Source of the DNA: an uncultured Flavobacteriales bacterium
GTDB lineage: Bacteria; Bacteroidota; Bacteroidia; Flavobacteriales_E; Vicingaceae
Length of the DNA stretch: 52,935 bases
Reading direction: 5' to 3'
Assembly: GCA_937901255.1 (NCBI GenBank)
Contig: CALCHN010000015.1
Location: forward strand, 1-52,935
The notes below the pieces were generated by a model. That model ran no database searches and was not told the origin of the DNA. It worked only from the letters and a program-made list of their open reading frames with translations. Positions within the stretch are counted from its first letter, which is position 1. Every line of letters begins with the position of its first letter. A program made the position numbers and the translations under genes. Positions 25,634-33,443 of this stretch are shown piece by piece.

Positions 25634-27964
25634 CTATATCTGCACTCCAATTACACAAACATCATCAACTTGTTCTAAATCACCTTTCCACTCATTAAAA
25701 TGATGTTGAACGGCAATTTTTTGTTCGCGCATATTTTTATCCTGAATGGATAGTAAAAATTCTTTAAAAGGTTTATACATCATTTTTTTACCTTTTGGTC
25801 CACCAAATTGGTCGGCATATCCGTCAGTAAAAATATAAATGGTATCTCCCTTTTGTAAACTAACAGTGTGGTTAGTGAAATTATTTTGTCTGAAATGCTT
25901 ACCAATAGGTTGCTTATCGGCTTTAATCTCGATAAGCTCAAAGTTCGAGGGTTGATGGTCAAGGTTGTTTATTGGTCGAACAATCCAAAGAGGATTATTA
26001 GCTCCAGAATATTGCAACAAGGCTTCAGTTTCAGGTTTCAAGTTTGATGTTTCAAGTTGATTTAACTCGGAACTTGGAATATTGAACATTAAACTACAAA
26101 GGGCAATATCCATTCCGTCTCTCAGTTTAGAATCGTCACCACTTCTCTCGAAAGTTTTAATAACAAGCTCTCTTACTTTGTTTAGAATTTCAGCAGGTTG
26201 TTTTAGGTTATACTCTCCAATAGCTCTATTTAATGCTCCATTACAAACCACACTTACCATTGCTCCAGGAACTCCATGTCCGGTGCAATCTGCAGCAGCA
26301 AAGTAGATAGTTTCACTTCCTTTGGAGGGGGTTAGGGGGAGGCTCTCCATCCAATAAAAATCGCCTGCCACAATGTCTTTTGGTTGGTAATAAATAAAAC
26401 TATTTTTTAAGGTAGATTCAAATTCTTCTTCAGTGGGTAATATTGAATTTTGAATGTTTTTAGCGTAGTTAATACTATCGGTTATTTCTTTGGTTTTGGC
26501 TTCAACAAGTTCTTTTTGGTGGTTAATTATTCTTTTTTGTTTCTGACTTTCTTTGTATCTCATAAAAACAAAACTTCCGAATAATAATAATATTAAAATC
26601 CCACCACTAAGTCCGTATCTTTCGGTAGTTTGTCGTTTTATTTTTTCATCTTTAGCAGCAATTTCTGCTTGAACTATTTTTTCTTTTTCTACATTTTTGA
26701 TGCTGTCGGCAAGAAGTTTTTTTTCATATTCATATTGAAATTGTTTTTGGAGGGTAGCTTCTTTTATAGATAAACTACTTATACTATCTTGCATTTTATA
26801 ATATAACTCTTGTAAATCGAAAGCTTGTTTAAACTCTCTATTGTGATAGGCTACTCCTTTTAAGATTTCAGCAGCATTTTTAATAGATTCTGGAAAACCA
26901 ATTTCTTGAGCAATAGCTAAACTTCTATTTGCAAATTCGAAAGATGAATTTACATCGCCTAATTCTTTATAAGTTAAACTTATATTTTTTAAGGAGTATG
27001 CTTTACCTTCTAAATCTTCTATTTCGGTATAGATTTGATAAGCTTCTTTGTGTTTTAATAAAACATGATTTAAAATGGAATTTTTGTTAGAAGTATTATC
27101 TGTTACAAGGCTCATTTCTAATATTGCTATTTTACTTAAAGAAGTAGCTATTCCTTTTTTTATTTGTAGTTCCTTATAAATTTTTAGAGATTGGTTAAAA
27201 TAGTCAATGGCTTCTTTTTTCTTTTCTTGGTTGGTATAAACAGAACCTATATTACTGTATAACCGAGCAATGCTTTTTTGCGTGCCATATTCTTTTTCAA
27301 TTAAAAGTGCTTCTCTATAATAATTTAATGCTTTACCGTATTCTTCTAATTTAAAATACACACCACCTATGTTGTTTAATGCTAAAGCAATTTCTTCTTT
27401 TTCGTTTAATGTTTTATTTAATTTTAATGATTGGTGATAATATTCTAAAGCCCTTAAAATATCACCTTGTTGTTTAAAAATAAAACCAATATTATTAAGA
27501 GCAGTTGGAATTACTGATAAATCATCAATTGCCTCACTAATTTTAATTGCTTCTTTAAAAGAAAATATTGCCTTTTGATGGTCGTTAATACCAAAATAAT
27601 AATAGCCTAAGTTATTGTAATAAGAGGCTATGTTTTTTTTGTAATAATTTATAAGGGTTTTATTGTTTTTTTCTTTATTAATTAATTCTAATGACTTCTT
27701 CATAAGTAAATCATTGTATTTCATCCAAATTTTATTTTCACAATTAGTAATAAGCTGATTTAGTTGAAGTAATTTGATAGAATCAATTTTGGTGTTGTGG
27801 TAATTTGTTAATGAAGAATCAATTACTATTTTATCTTTTTTAGAAAGTGATTCCAATTCTAAAGAATCAACTAAGTAGAACTTTTTATCGGCAAATTCTT
27901 GTGCATTAAGAATTTGAAAATTTCCAATAAAAAATAAAACCAATATGATAGTTAATCGTCTCAA
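25634..27964 (-). CDS. TPR sensor with SpoIIE-type PP2C phosphatase
   Basis: 776-residue protein: signal peptide (RRLTIILVLFFIGNFQILNAQ), about seven TPRs (about 95-410; for example YYNNLGYYYFGINDHQKAIFSF), a membrane helix near 447-467 (LSGGILILLLFGSFVFMRY), a coiled-coil linker and a PP2C phosphatase domain (about 500-776; DIVAGDFYW, AADCTGHGVPGA, DGMDIALC, FTDGYADQFGG). It is paralogous in its output domain to the convergent propeller protein 55 bases away. The start is TTG overlapping the stop of the GT2 gene by 4 bases (TTGA). Three loops of the phosphatase domain (around residues 540-549, 625-645 and 660-672) are expanded relative to the paralogue, and their DNA resembles the intergenic repeats of this genome. 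Confidence 0.9.
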   Translation of the reverse strand: MRRLTIILVLFFIGNFQILNAQEFADKKFYLVDSLELESLSKKDKIVIDSSLTNYHNTKIDSIKLLQLNQLITNCENKIWMKYNDLLMKKSLELINKEKNNKTLINYYKKNIASYYNNLGYYYFGINDHQKAIFSFKEAIKISEAIDDLSVIPTALNNIGFIFKQQGDILRALEYYHQSLKLNKTLNEKEEIALALNNIGGVYFKLEEYGKALNYYREALLIEKEYGTQKSIARLYSNIGSVYTNQEKKKEAIDYFNQSLKIYKELQIKKGIATSLSKIAILEMSLVTDNTSNKNSILNHVLLKHKEAYQIYTEIEDLEGKAYSLKNISLTYKELGDVNSSFEFANRSLAIAQEIGFPESIKNAAEILKGVAYHNREFKQAFDLQELYYKMQDSISSLSIKEATLQKQFQYEYEKKLLADSIKNVEKEKIVQAEIAAKDEKIKRQTTERYGLSGGILILLLFGSFVFMRYKESQKQKRIINHQKELVEAKTKEITDSINYAKNIQNSILPTEEEFESTLKNSFIYYQPKDIVAGDFYWMESLPLTPSKGSETIYFAAADCTGHGVPGAMVSVVCNGALNRAIGEYNLKQPAEILNKVRELVIKTFERSGDDSKLRDGMDIALCSLMFNIPSSELNQLETSNLKPETEALLQYSGANNPLWIVRPINNLDHQPSNFELIEIKADKQPIGKHFRQNNFTNHTVSLQKGDTIYIFTDGYADQFGGPKGKKMMYKPFKEFLLSIQDKNMREQKIAVQHHFNEWKGDLEQVDDVCVIGVQI
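26035..26095. repeat. Intergenic-type repeat lying inside the phosphatase coding sequence (second loop)
   Basis: 26035-26058 matches 18793-18816 at 22 of 24 bases, followed by AACATTAAAC-type wording as in the intergenic copy. On the minus strand it is translated in frame as part of SSELNQLETSNLKPETEA. The paralogous phosphatase has only a short turn at the same place. Confidence 0.8.
26317..26347. repeat. GGGGGTTAGGGGGA repeat inside the phosphatase coding sequence (first loop)
   Basis: CCTTTGGAGGGGGTTAGGGG is the reverse complement of the CCCCTAACCCCCTCCAAAGG form of the dispersed family. It is translated in frame as SLPLTPSKGS between the conserved GDFYW and FAAADCTGHG motifs of the phosphatase domain. 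Confidence 0.78.
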
Positions 27965-28890
27965 TTAATTGTTTCGTTTATGATATAAGTGGGTCTGCTT
28001 TTAACACTTTCAAAAATTTTACCTACATACAAACCGACCATTCCTAATACAGAGATAATAGCTCCAGAAAAAAAACTTAATAACAAAGCTAAGCTTGCCC
28101 AACCATCAGTTCTGTAATCTCCTAATAAATACATAATTACTAAGGTTAGAGCTGCTATAACGGATAAAAAAGATAATAAGACGCCCATTTTAACGGTAAG
28201 TCTTAGCGGTTTGTCGGAAAAAGTAAGAATGGTGTTTATGGCTAATTTCAATCGTTTTTTCATAGAGTAAGAGGACTTTCCATCTTCTCGTTCAGCATGT
28301 TGAATAGATACTTTTGCGTAGTTAAATCCAACTAATTGTTGCAACATAGGGTAGTATCGGTTGCTATCGCCAATTAATTTCATGGCTTCAACAGCTTTTC
28401 TGTTATAGCAAACAAAATTAGCAACAGTATTATCCTGATTGGTTTCTGTTAAATAACTCAATACCGCATAAAACCATTTAGAAGCTATTTTTTTTACAAA
28501 ATCATCTTTTCGGTTTTCTCGACTGGCAGCAACAATTTCGTAGCCTTCTTTTGCTTTGTTGAGTAATTTATAAATTTCTTCGGGCTGGTCTTGTAAATCA
28601 CAATCCATGGTAATAACATAATTGCCTTTACTTGCATCTAAACCAGCTTGCAGAGCATGTTGTTGTCCGCAATTTTTGCTTAATTTAATTCCTTTTACAA
28701 AAGGATATTTAGCACAGTTTTCTTTTATCTTCTCCCAAGAATTATCAGGACCATTGTCTTCTACTAAAATAATTTCAAAACTATCAGTAAGTTTAGAAAC
28801 AGCTTCAATTATTCGTTCAACCAGCTTGTCTATTATATTTTCTGCTTTATAAACAGGACTAACTATGGATATTTCTATTGTTGAGTTCAA
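27961..28890 (-). CDS. Family 2 glycosyltransferase (DPM1/GtrB-like), membrane-anchored
   Basis: 309-residue enzyme that probably transfers a sugar from a nucleotide donor to a polyprenyl phosphate. The GT-A domain begins ISIVSPVYKAENII. The nucleotide-binding VEDNGPDNSWEKI and the metal-binding DXD motif in TMDCDLQDQPEEI are clear, as is GQQHALQAGLDASKGNY. Two C-terminal membrane helices (about 228-251 and 265-290) are as in GtrB and ArnC relatives. The start is TTG at 28890; an in-frame stop lies upstream and no ATG is available. It is 35 bases behind the methyltransferase gene and overlaps the TPR-phosphatase start by 4 bases. Confidence 0.92.
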   Translation of the reverse strand: MNSTIEISIVSPVYKAENIIDKLVERIIEAVSKLTDSFEIILVEDNGPDNSWEKIKENCAKYPFVKGIKLSKNCGQQHALQAGLDASKGNYVITMDCDLQDQPEEIYKLLNKAKEGYEIVAASRENRKDDFVKKIASKWFYAVLSYLTETNQDNTVANFVCYNRKAVEAMKLIGDSNRYYPMLQQLVGFNYAKVSIQHAEREDGKSSYSMKKRLKLAINTILTFSDKPLRLTVKMGVLLSFLSVIAALTLVIMYLLGDYRTDGWASLALLLSFFSGAIISVLGMVGLYVGKIFESVKSRPTYIINETIN

Positions 28891-28925
28891 ATGTTGTATG
28901 TTAATCTTTAATTAATATTAATTCA

Positions 28926-29633
28926 TTAATTTTTTTCGGCTTTTATAAAATATTGGGCTCCAATTGGCAACCAAGATAGTAAATTTTCTGTAAAATGAAA
29001 AACCTTAAATATTTTATGTCGAGGAAAAAATAGGGTATATTTTATTTCTTTTAAAGATAGTCCACTATTTGCTATCAGTTTTTTATGATAGCCAGGTTTT
29101 AATAAAACTGCATCTTTATCAAATTCACATTCATTTACTACTTTTCTTGTAAGTGGGTTGTTTGGGTTATGCTCAAAATTATAGAACCTACCACCTTGTT
29201 TTAAAATGCGTTTAATTTCCAATAAAATAGCGGCATGCAAATGGTGTTCAATGTGGTGAAAAACCATAGATGTAAACACTAAATCAAATTCCTCATTGTT
29301 AAACGGAATTTTTTCTCCGTTAAATGCAGAAAAGTTAGTGTTTGGCAATTCTTTTTTTTGAGCTTGTTTAATACTTTCTTCAGAAACATCAATACCAACA
29401 ATAGTAGCATTAGGAAAATATTTGCGGATATACACAGAGCTGTTACCATCGCCACAACCAAAATCAAGAATTTTTAGTGGTTTTGAAGCATCTTCAAATT
29501 TTAATAGCTCTATAATTTTATATTCGCTAAAGAAATCGCTATTTGCACCACTTAAGGCGATATTTTTATTGTGTGTTTCTCTGTAACCTTCAGCAAATTC
29601 ATCAAAATTATCAAAGTCTCTTTGTTTGCTCAT
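28926..29633 (-). CDS. SAM-dependent class I methyltransferase
   Basis: 235-residue cytoplasmic enzyme with the SAM-binding motif ILDFGCGDGNSSVYI at about residues 51-65, then VGIDVSEESIKQA and, after the fourth strand, EFDLVFTSMVFHHIEHH. The C-terminal part has a short hydrophobic stretch (FTENLLSWLPIGAQYFI) that could touch the membrane. It sits between the Gfo/Idh oxidoreductase and the GT2 gene in a glycan cluster, so methylation of a sugar or of a lipid-linked glycan is the likely job; the exact acceptor cannot be read from sequence. The 182-base gap before it is filled by dispersed repeats. Confidence 0.87.
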   Translation of the reverse strand: MSKQRDFDNFDEFAEGYRETHNKNIALSGANSDFFSEYKIIELLKFEDASKPLKILDFGCGDGNSSVYIRKYFPNATIVGIDVSEESIKQAQKKELPNTNFSAFNGEKIPFNNEEFDLVFTSMVFHHIEHHLHAAILLEIKRILKQGGRFYNFEHNPNNPLTRKVVNECEFDKDAVLLKPGYHKKLIANSGLSLKEIKYTLFFPRHKIFKVFHFTENLLSWLPIGAQYFIKAEKN

Positions 29634-29654
29634 GTTTATTGTTGTTTGTTATTT

Positions 29655-29816
29655 GTTATTAGCCCCACCCAACCTCCCAAAGGAGAGGAGTTTCCAACGC
29701 ACAAAGCCATGGTTTATCGTTAATTGTTATTTGTAAACTTCTGTCTTCCAATCTCTATGTTTTCCCCACAGATTACACTGATTATCACAGAACCTCGAAC
29801 CTCGAACTTCAAACTT
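29655..29816. repeat. Composite dispersed repeats in the glycan cluster
   Basis: 29659-29709 is a GCCCCACCCAACCTCCC copy with the CGCACAAAGCCA tail, like 10928-10981. It is followed by a CACAGATTACACTGATTATC unit (29768-29790) and a CCTCGAACCTCGAACTTCAA unit up to the oxidoreductase stop. Three repeat families therefore stand in a row in one gap. Confidence 0.75.
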
Positions 29817-30766
29817 TAACCCTTAATATCTTCCAACAATCTACTTTGATTCAGTATTTCTGAGTATTTATGCTGTAAATCATTCTCAAAAATACATCTT
29901 TTAAATTCATTTAAGATGGCTATAAAATGATTTTCGGCTGGAGCTTCAATATCAAATTTTTCTCCTTGCTGTTCTACTGTTATAAGTGGTTTGAAATCTG
30001 GTGCGGGAGTAAAAGCTCTGTGAGCAGTGATTTTTCCTTTACTCCCCCAAATTTCATAATTGCATTGATAGAAATTATCAAATCCAAATGCAACTTCACT
30101 AAATAATCCATTTATGTTTTTCAGAAAAGCTCCCCCAAAAATATCAACACCATTTTCGTTGTAATTAAGAGAAGCAGCTTTTACATTCAAATCGTTGCCC
30201 AAAAACAATTGGCTAGCTCTAACGGTATAGGCAGCAGCATCTAATAACGCACCACCTCCTAATTTTTTATTGTATCTAAAGTTATCTTGTGGCAATGGTG
30301 GAAATCCAAATGAACTTCTAAAACACCTTATTTCACCTATTTTATCTTCTGCAATAAGTTGTTTTACAAGTTGGTGCTGACCATGATAGAGAAACATAAA
30401 ATTCTCCATAATTAACAAGCCATTTTCTTTTGCTTTTTGCACCATTTTTTCAGCAGAAGAATAGTTCATTGCCAACGATTTTTCTATTAAAATATGTTTG
30501 CCAGCTTCTAGTGCTTTTAACACCCATTCTTCATGTAATCCAGTAGGTAAAGGCATGTAAATAACATCAATATCCTTTCTGTCGATAAGGTTTTGATAAC
30601 CTACAACTGGTTCACAATCAAATAAATTGGCATACTCTTGAGCTTTTTCTAATGTTCTGCTCGCAACAGCTACTAATTCAAAATCAGGAATAGATAAAAT
30701 TGCGGGAATAACACTTTTTTTTGCTATGTTGGCACAGCCTAAAACGCCTATAGTTAGTTTTTGCAT
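29816..30766 (-). CDS. Gfo/Idh/MocA family oxidoreductase, probable NDP-sugar C-3 ketoreductase
   Basis: 316-residue NAD(P)-dependent enzyme. The Rossmann motif is GVLGCANIAKKSVIPAI, and the family catalytic lysine is in EAGKHILIEKSLAMN. The substrate-domain signature FRYNKKLGGGALLDAAAYTV follows. It starts 7 bases after the stop of an NDP-hexose 2,3-dehydratase gene. In known 2-deoxysugar pathways the unstable product of that dehydratase is reduced at C-3 by a ketoreductase, and Gfo/Idh members such as KijD10 do this. I therefore infer C-3 ketoreductase activity. Other dehydrogenase roles in sugar metabolism are possible if judged alone. Confidence 0.88.
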   Translation of the reverse strand: MQKLTIGVLGCANIAKKSVIPAILSIPDFELVAVASRTLEKAQEYANLFDCEPVVGYQNLIDRKDIDVIYMPLPTGLHEEWVLKALEAGKHILIEKSLAMNYSSAEKMVQKAKENGLLIMENFMFLYHGQHQLVKQLIAEDKIGEIRCFRSSFGFPPLPQDNFRYNKKLGGGALLDAAAYTVRASQLFLGNDLNVKAASLNYNENGVDIFGGAFLKNINGLFSEVAFGFDNFYQCNYEIWGSKGKITAHRAFTPAPDFKPLITVEQQGEKFDIEAPAENHFIAILNEFKRCIFENDLQHKYSEILNQSRLLEDIKG

Positions 30767-30773
30767 AAATAGT

Positions 30774-32195
30774 TTATTTAAATTTTATAGCCGATAATAA
30801 ACTTCTCGACTGAATATTTAAATAGTTGTTAAATTTTATAAAATCTTTTAGCTGATTTAATGTCATCCAACAAAATTTTTCAGGTACTTCAACCGCAAAA
30901 TCATCAGCTACCTCAATTAGCATATTTTTGTTTTGTTCTTGATAAAATCTTCCACCTTCTTCCGATTGAAAGGTGTTATAAAGCACTTTAGCATGGTATT
31001 TTTCAGGGTTTAAAACAATATCTAAAAATTCCACTTCATATTCATTTTTTCCTTTTCGATAGTTTCCTGTTAAACATTGTACTGTGGGAGCTAATTCAAT
31101 AATATCGAAATTACCTGACTCTAATTTCGCTTGTACCAAAAAATGATATACACCATTTATTTTTTTGATTAAAAAAGCAATAATGCCTTCTTGAGCAGAT
31201 TTCACTAGCGGTTGCGTCCAACTGTTTACTTCTCTATTACCAATTTCTGCTTTTACAGCAACAACAGAAAAATATTTATGGTCTTTATGGTGAATAGAGA
31301 AATCATCTTTTTCCCAATCATCGATACTATTTAATGGAATTTTTTCTACCTCTAACTCAGCAAAAGATTTTAATCGGGTAATCCAAGAAATAATATGTTC
31401 TATAGAGTGTAATGCGTTGGAATTATCCAATTCTGATTTAAGAAAATCATTTAATATTAAATTGGGATATTCTTGTTTATTAAGGCTTTTAAAAGTGCTA
31501 AAATCTCCAAAAGGGATACCCGAAATAACGGTTCTGGTATCCATATTAATGATGTTGTCGTACTTTAGTAATTCTTTTATTTGCCCTAGCGTTAACCAAC
31601 AAAAATTGTCTTTGAGTTCAATTTCATCGTTAATCTCCACAATCATATTTCTGTTTCGTTTTTTCAGGAAACGAGCACCTTGTTCCGATTGAAGTTGATC
31701 TAATAATACAGTTACATCTTTTCTTTCAGATAAAAAATAATCTAAATAAAGCGGAGCATTTCCTTGGTGAACTTGCGTGTAATTGCTTTTTGTGGCTTGC
31801 AAAGTTGGTGAAAGTTGTACCGCATTAATGTTTCCTGGTTCTATTTTGGCTTGCATTAAAAAGTGCAAGGTATTATTAATTTTTTTAGTAATAATTCCTA
31901 AAAAACCTATTTCAGATTGATTAATAATAGGTTGCGACCATTCTGATACTTTTCCCCAGTTTGTTTTTATGTTGATACCTTCAATAGAAAAAAACTTGCC
32001 CGAAAAATGTTCTAAATTGCCTGTAGTGGAGTTAAATCCCCAATTTTCCATATCAGAAAAAGGTATAAATGTGATTTTATGATGAGTTGCTTTCTTTTTT
32101 TCTTCTATCCAATTCAAAAAATCTTCGTTGCTCATTAACGAGTTTTCTGTTGTTAGAGCAGATTTTAAAAAGTGATATTTAATATTGTTATCCAT
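30774..32195 (-). CDS. NDP-hexose 2,3-dehydratase family protein
   Basis: 473-residue protein with two homologous halves (about 35-245 and 265-473). Each half has W-S/T-QP (EWSQPIINQ; SWTQPLVKS), a strand like HFLMQAKIEPGN or HFLVQAKLESGN, then LSPTLQ or LAPTVQ, QSEQGARF or QSEEGGRF, and FCWLTLGQIK or FCWMTLNQLK. This tandem Nudix-like arrangement is characteristic of enzymes such as EvaA and TylX3, which remove the C-2 hydroxyl of an NDP-4-keto-6-deoxyhexose. The following gene supplies the expected reductase. The family is best known from antibiotic glycosylation in actinomycetes; here it lies among glycosyltransferases and a flippase. NDP-sugar synthase and 4,6-dehydratase genes are not in the window. 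Confidence 0.9.
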   Translation of the reverse strand: MDNNIKYHFLKSALTTENSLMSNEDFLNWIEEKKKATHHKITFIPFSDMENWGFNSTTGNLEHFSGKFFSIEGINIKTNWGKVSEWSQPIINQSEIGFLGIITKKINNTLHFLMQAKIEPGNINAVQLSPTLQATKSNYTQVHQGNAPLYLDYFLSERKDVTVLLDQLQSEQGARFLKKRNRNMIVEINDEIELKDNFCWLTLGQIKELLKYDNIINMDTRTVISGIPFGDFSTFKSLNKQEYPNLILNDFLKSELDNSNALHSIEHIISWITRLKSFAELEVEKIPLNSIDDWEKDDFSIHHKDHKYFSVVAVKAEIGNREVNSWTQPLVKSAQEGIIAFLIKKINGVYHFLVQAKLESGNFDIIELAPTVQCLTGNYRKGKNEYEVEFLDIVLNPEKYHAKVLYNTFQSEEGGRFYQEQNKNMLIEVADDFAVEVPEKFCWMTLNQLKDFIKFNNYLNIQSRSLLSAIKFK

Positions 32196-32237
32196 TGATT
32201 AATTGCTAATAAAAGTAGTGATTTTTTTACTCTCAAC

Positions 32238-33362
32238 TTACTCAATTGTTTTTTTTATGCTTTCCATTACTAATTGAGCAGTTTTCTCCCAACTAAATTT
32301 TTTAGCTTGAAGGATGCTTTTGGAGCTTAACGCCTCATGAAAATTGTTGTCAGCAGTAATTTTTTGCATTGCATGTACAACTTCTTTCTGACTAAAAGGA
32401 TTAACTAAAATACCTGCATCTCCAACAACTTCGGGCATAGAAGTTATGTTAGATGTAATAACTGGCACTCCGCATTGCATTCCTTCTAATAAAGGTATTC
32501 CAAAGCCTTCAAATATAGGAATGTAAGTAATGGCTTTTGCAGCAGCTGTAAGTTCAGCAAGTTCATCATCATCGACTCTACCAGTGAAAATAATATCCGC
32601 TTTGTGTTCCAGCTCGTTTAAAAGTTGCGTAGTTTCTGAATTGCTCCACATTGTTTTTCCAGCAATTAATAATTTTAATGTAGCACCACTTTCTGTTTTA
32701 AATTGGTTAAAAGCTTTAAGCAACATAGGAACATTTTTTCTTGGGTGAATGGTTCCTACAAATAAAAAGTAATCTACTCCTTCAGTAAATTTATCTTTAA
32801 CTGCTTGTTTGTTAGCTTCGCTTATTGGCTTAAAATTTTCACTTGCACCATTAAAAACTACATTAATTTTTGAAGCTTCTATCTTGTAAGTCTTAACGAT
32901 ATCATTTTTAGAAAATTCAGAAACGGTAGCTATCTGATTGGCTTGTTGAGCAAATTTAGGAAAGAACTTTTTATAGTACTTTAATACATTTTTGGGCAAC
33001 ATTTCAGGGTGATGCTCAAAGTTTAAATCGTGAATAATAGCTAAGGTTTTTACGTTGCAATTTAGCGGAAACATACCATCAGTTGCTATAAAAATATCAG
33101 GTTTAAGCTTTTTTAATACACGTTTTAATGCTATTTGGTACCAATAAGGAAAAACATAAATGTGTCTGGTAATTGGGCGAATAATAATGGGATGAACATT
33201 TTTTGCAGCAATAAATTCTTCATCGGGCTTTCTATCAAAAATAAAATAAAAATCTATTTCTGGGTATTGCTGTGCTAAAAGTGAGAAGGTTTGCCAAGTA
33301 AACAAACCAATGCCATCCATTTTGTTTTTAATGACTAATCGGGTATTTACGGCAATTTTCAA
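32238..33362 (-). CDS. Family 4 glycosyltransferase
   Basis: 374-residue GT-B fold enzyme that adds a sugar to a growing glycan on the cytoplasmic face. The N-terminus KIAVNTRLVIKNKMDGIGLFT is typical, with LAIIHDLNFEHHPE and ATVSEFSKNDIV in the acceptor half. The donor half shows YFLFVGTIHPRKNVPMLLKAF and the EX7E-type motif in FEGFGIPLLEGMQCGVPVITSN. The start is TTG at 33362; homologues begin at the same residue and no ATG is available nearby. It is the first gene of the minus-strand glycan run and is divergent (81-bp gap) from the flippase. Confidence 0.92.
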   Translation of the reverse strand: MKIAVNTRLVIKNKMDGIGLFTWQTFSLLAQQYPEIDFYFIFDRKPDEEFIAAKNVHPIIIRPITRHIYVFPYWYQIALKRVLKKLKPDIFIATDGMFPLNCNVKTLAIIHDLNFEHHPEMLPKNVLKYYKKFFPKFAQQANQIATVSEFSKNDIVKTYKIEASKINVVFNGASENFKPISEANKQAVKDKFTEGVDYFLFVGTIHPRKNVPMLLKAFNQFKTESGATLKLLIAGKTMWSNSETTQLLNELEHKADIIFTGRVDDDELAELTAAAKAITYIPIFEGFGIPLLEGMQCGVPVITSNITSMPEVVGDAGILVNPFSQKEVVHAMQKITADNNFHEALSSKSILQAKKFSWEKTAQLVMESIKKTIE

Positions 33363-33417
33363 AAGCAGATTGTTTAATATATAATCAGCGAAAATAATAA
33401 TATTGACGCAGATAAGT

Positions 33418-33425
33418 TATTTTTG
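33418..33425 (+). promoter_or_regulatory. -7 promoter element for the flippase gene
   Basis: TATTTTTG matches TAnnTTTG and lies 18 bases before the GTG start at 33444. That short leader supports the GTG choice. A -33 element at standard spacing is not evident. Confidence 0.5.
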
Positions 33426-33443
33426 TCGCAAATCAATTGAATA

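Noticed and set aside
22330..27964. SpoIIE-type domains as evidence of sporulation genes
   Set aside because: SpoIIE-type PP2C domains are widespread signalling outputs in Bacteroidota; no sporulation genes are present.
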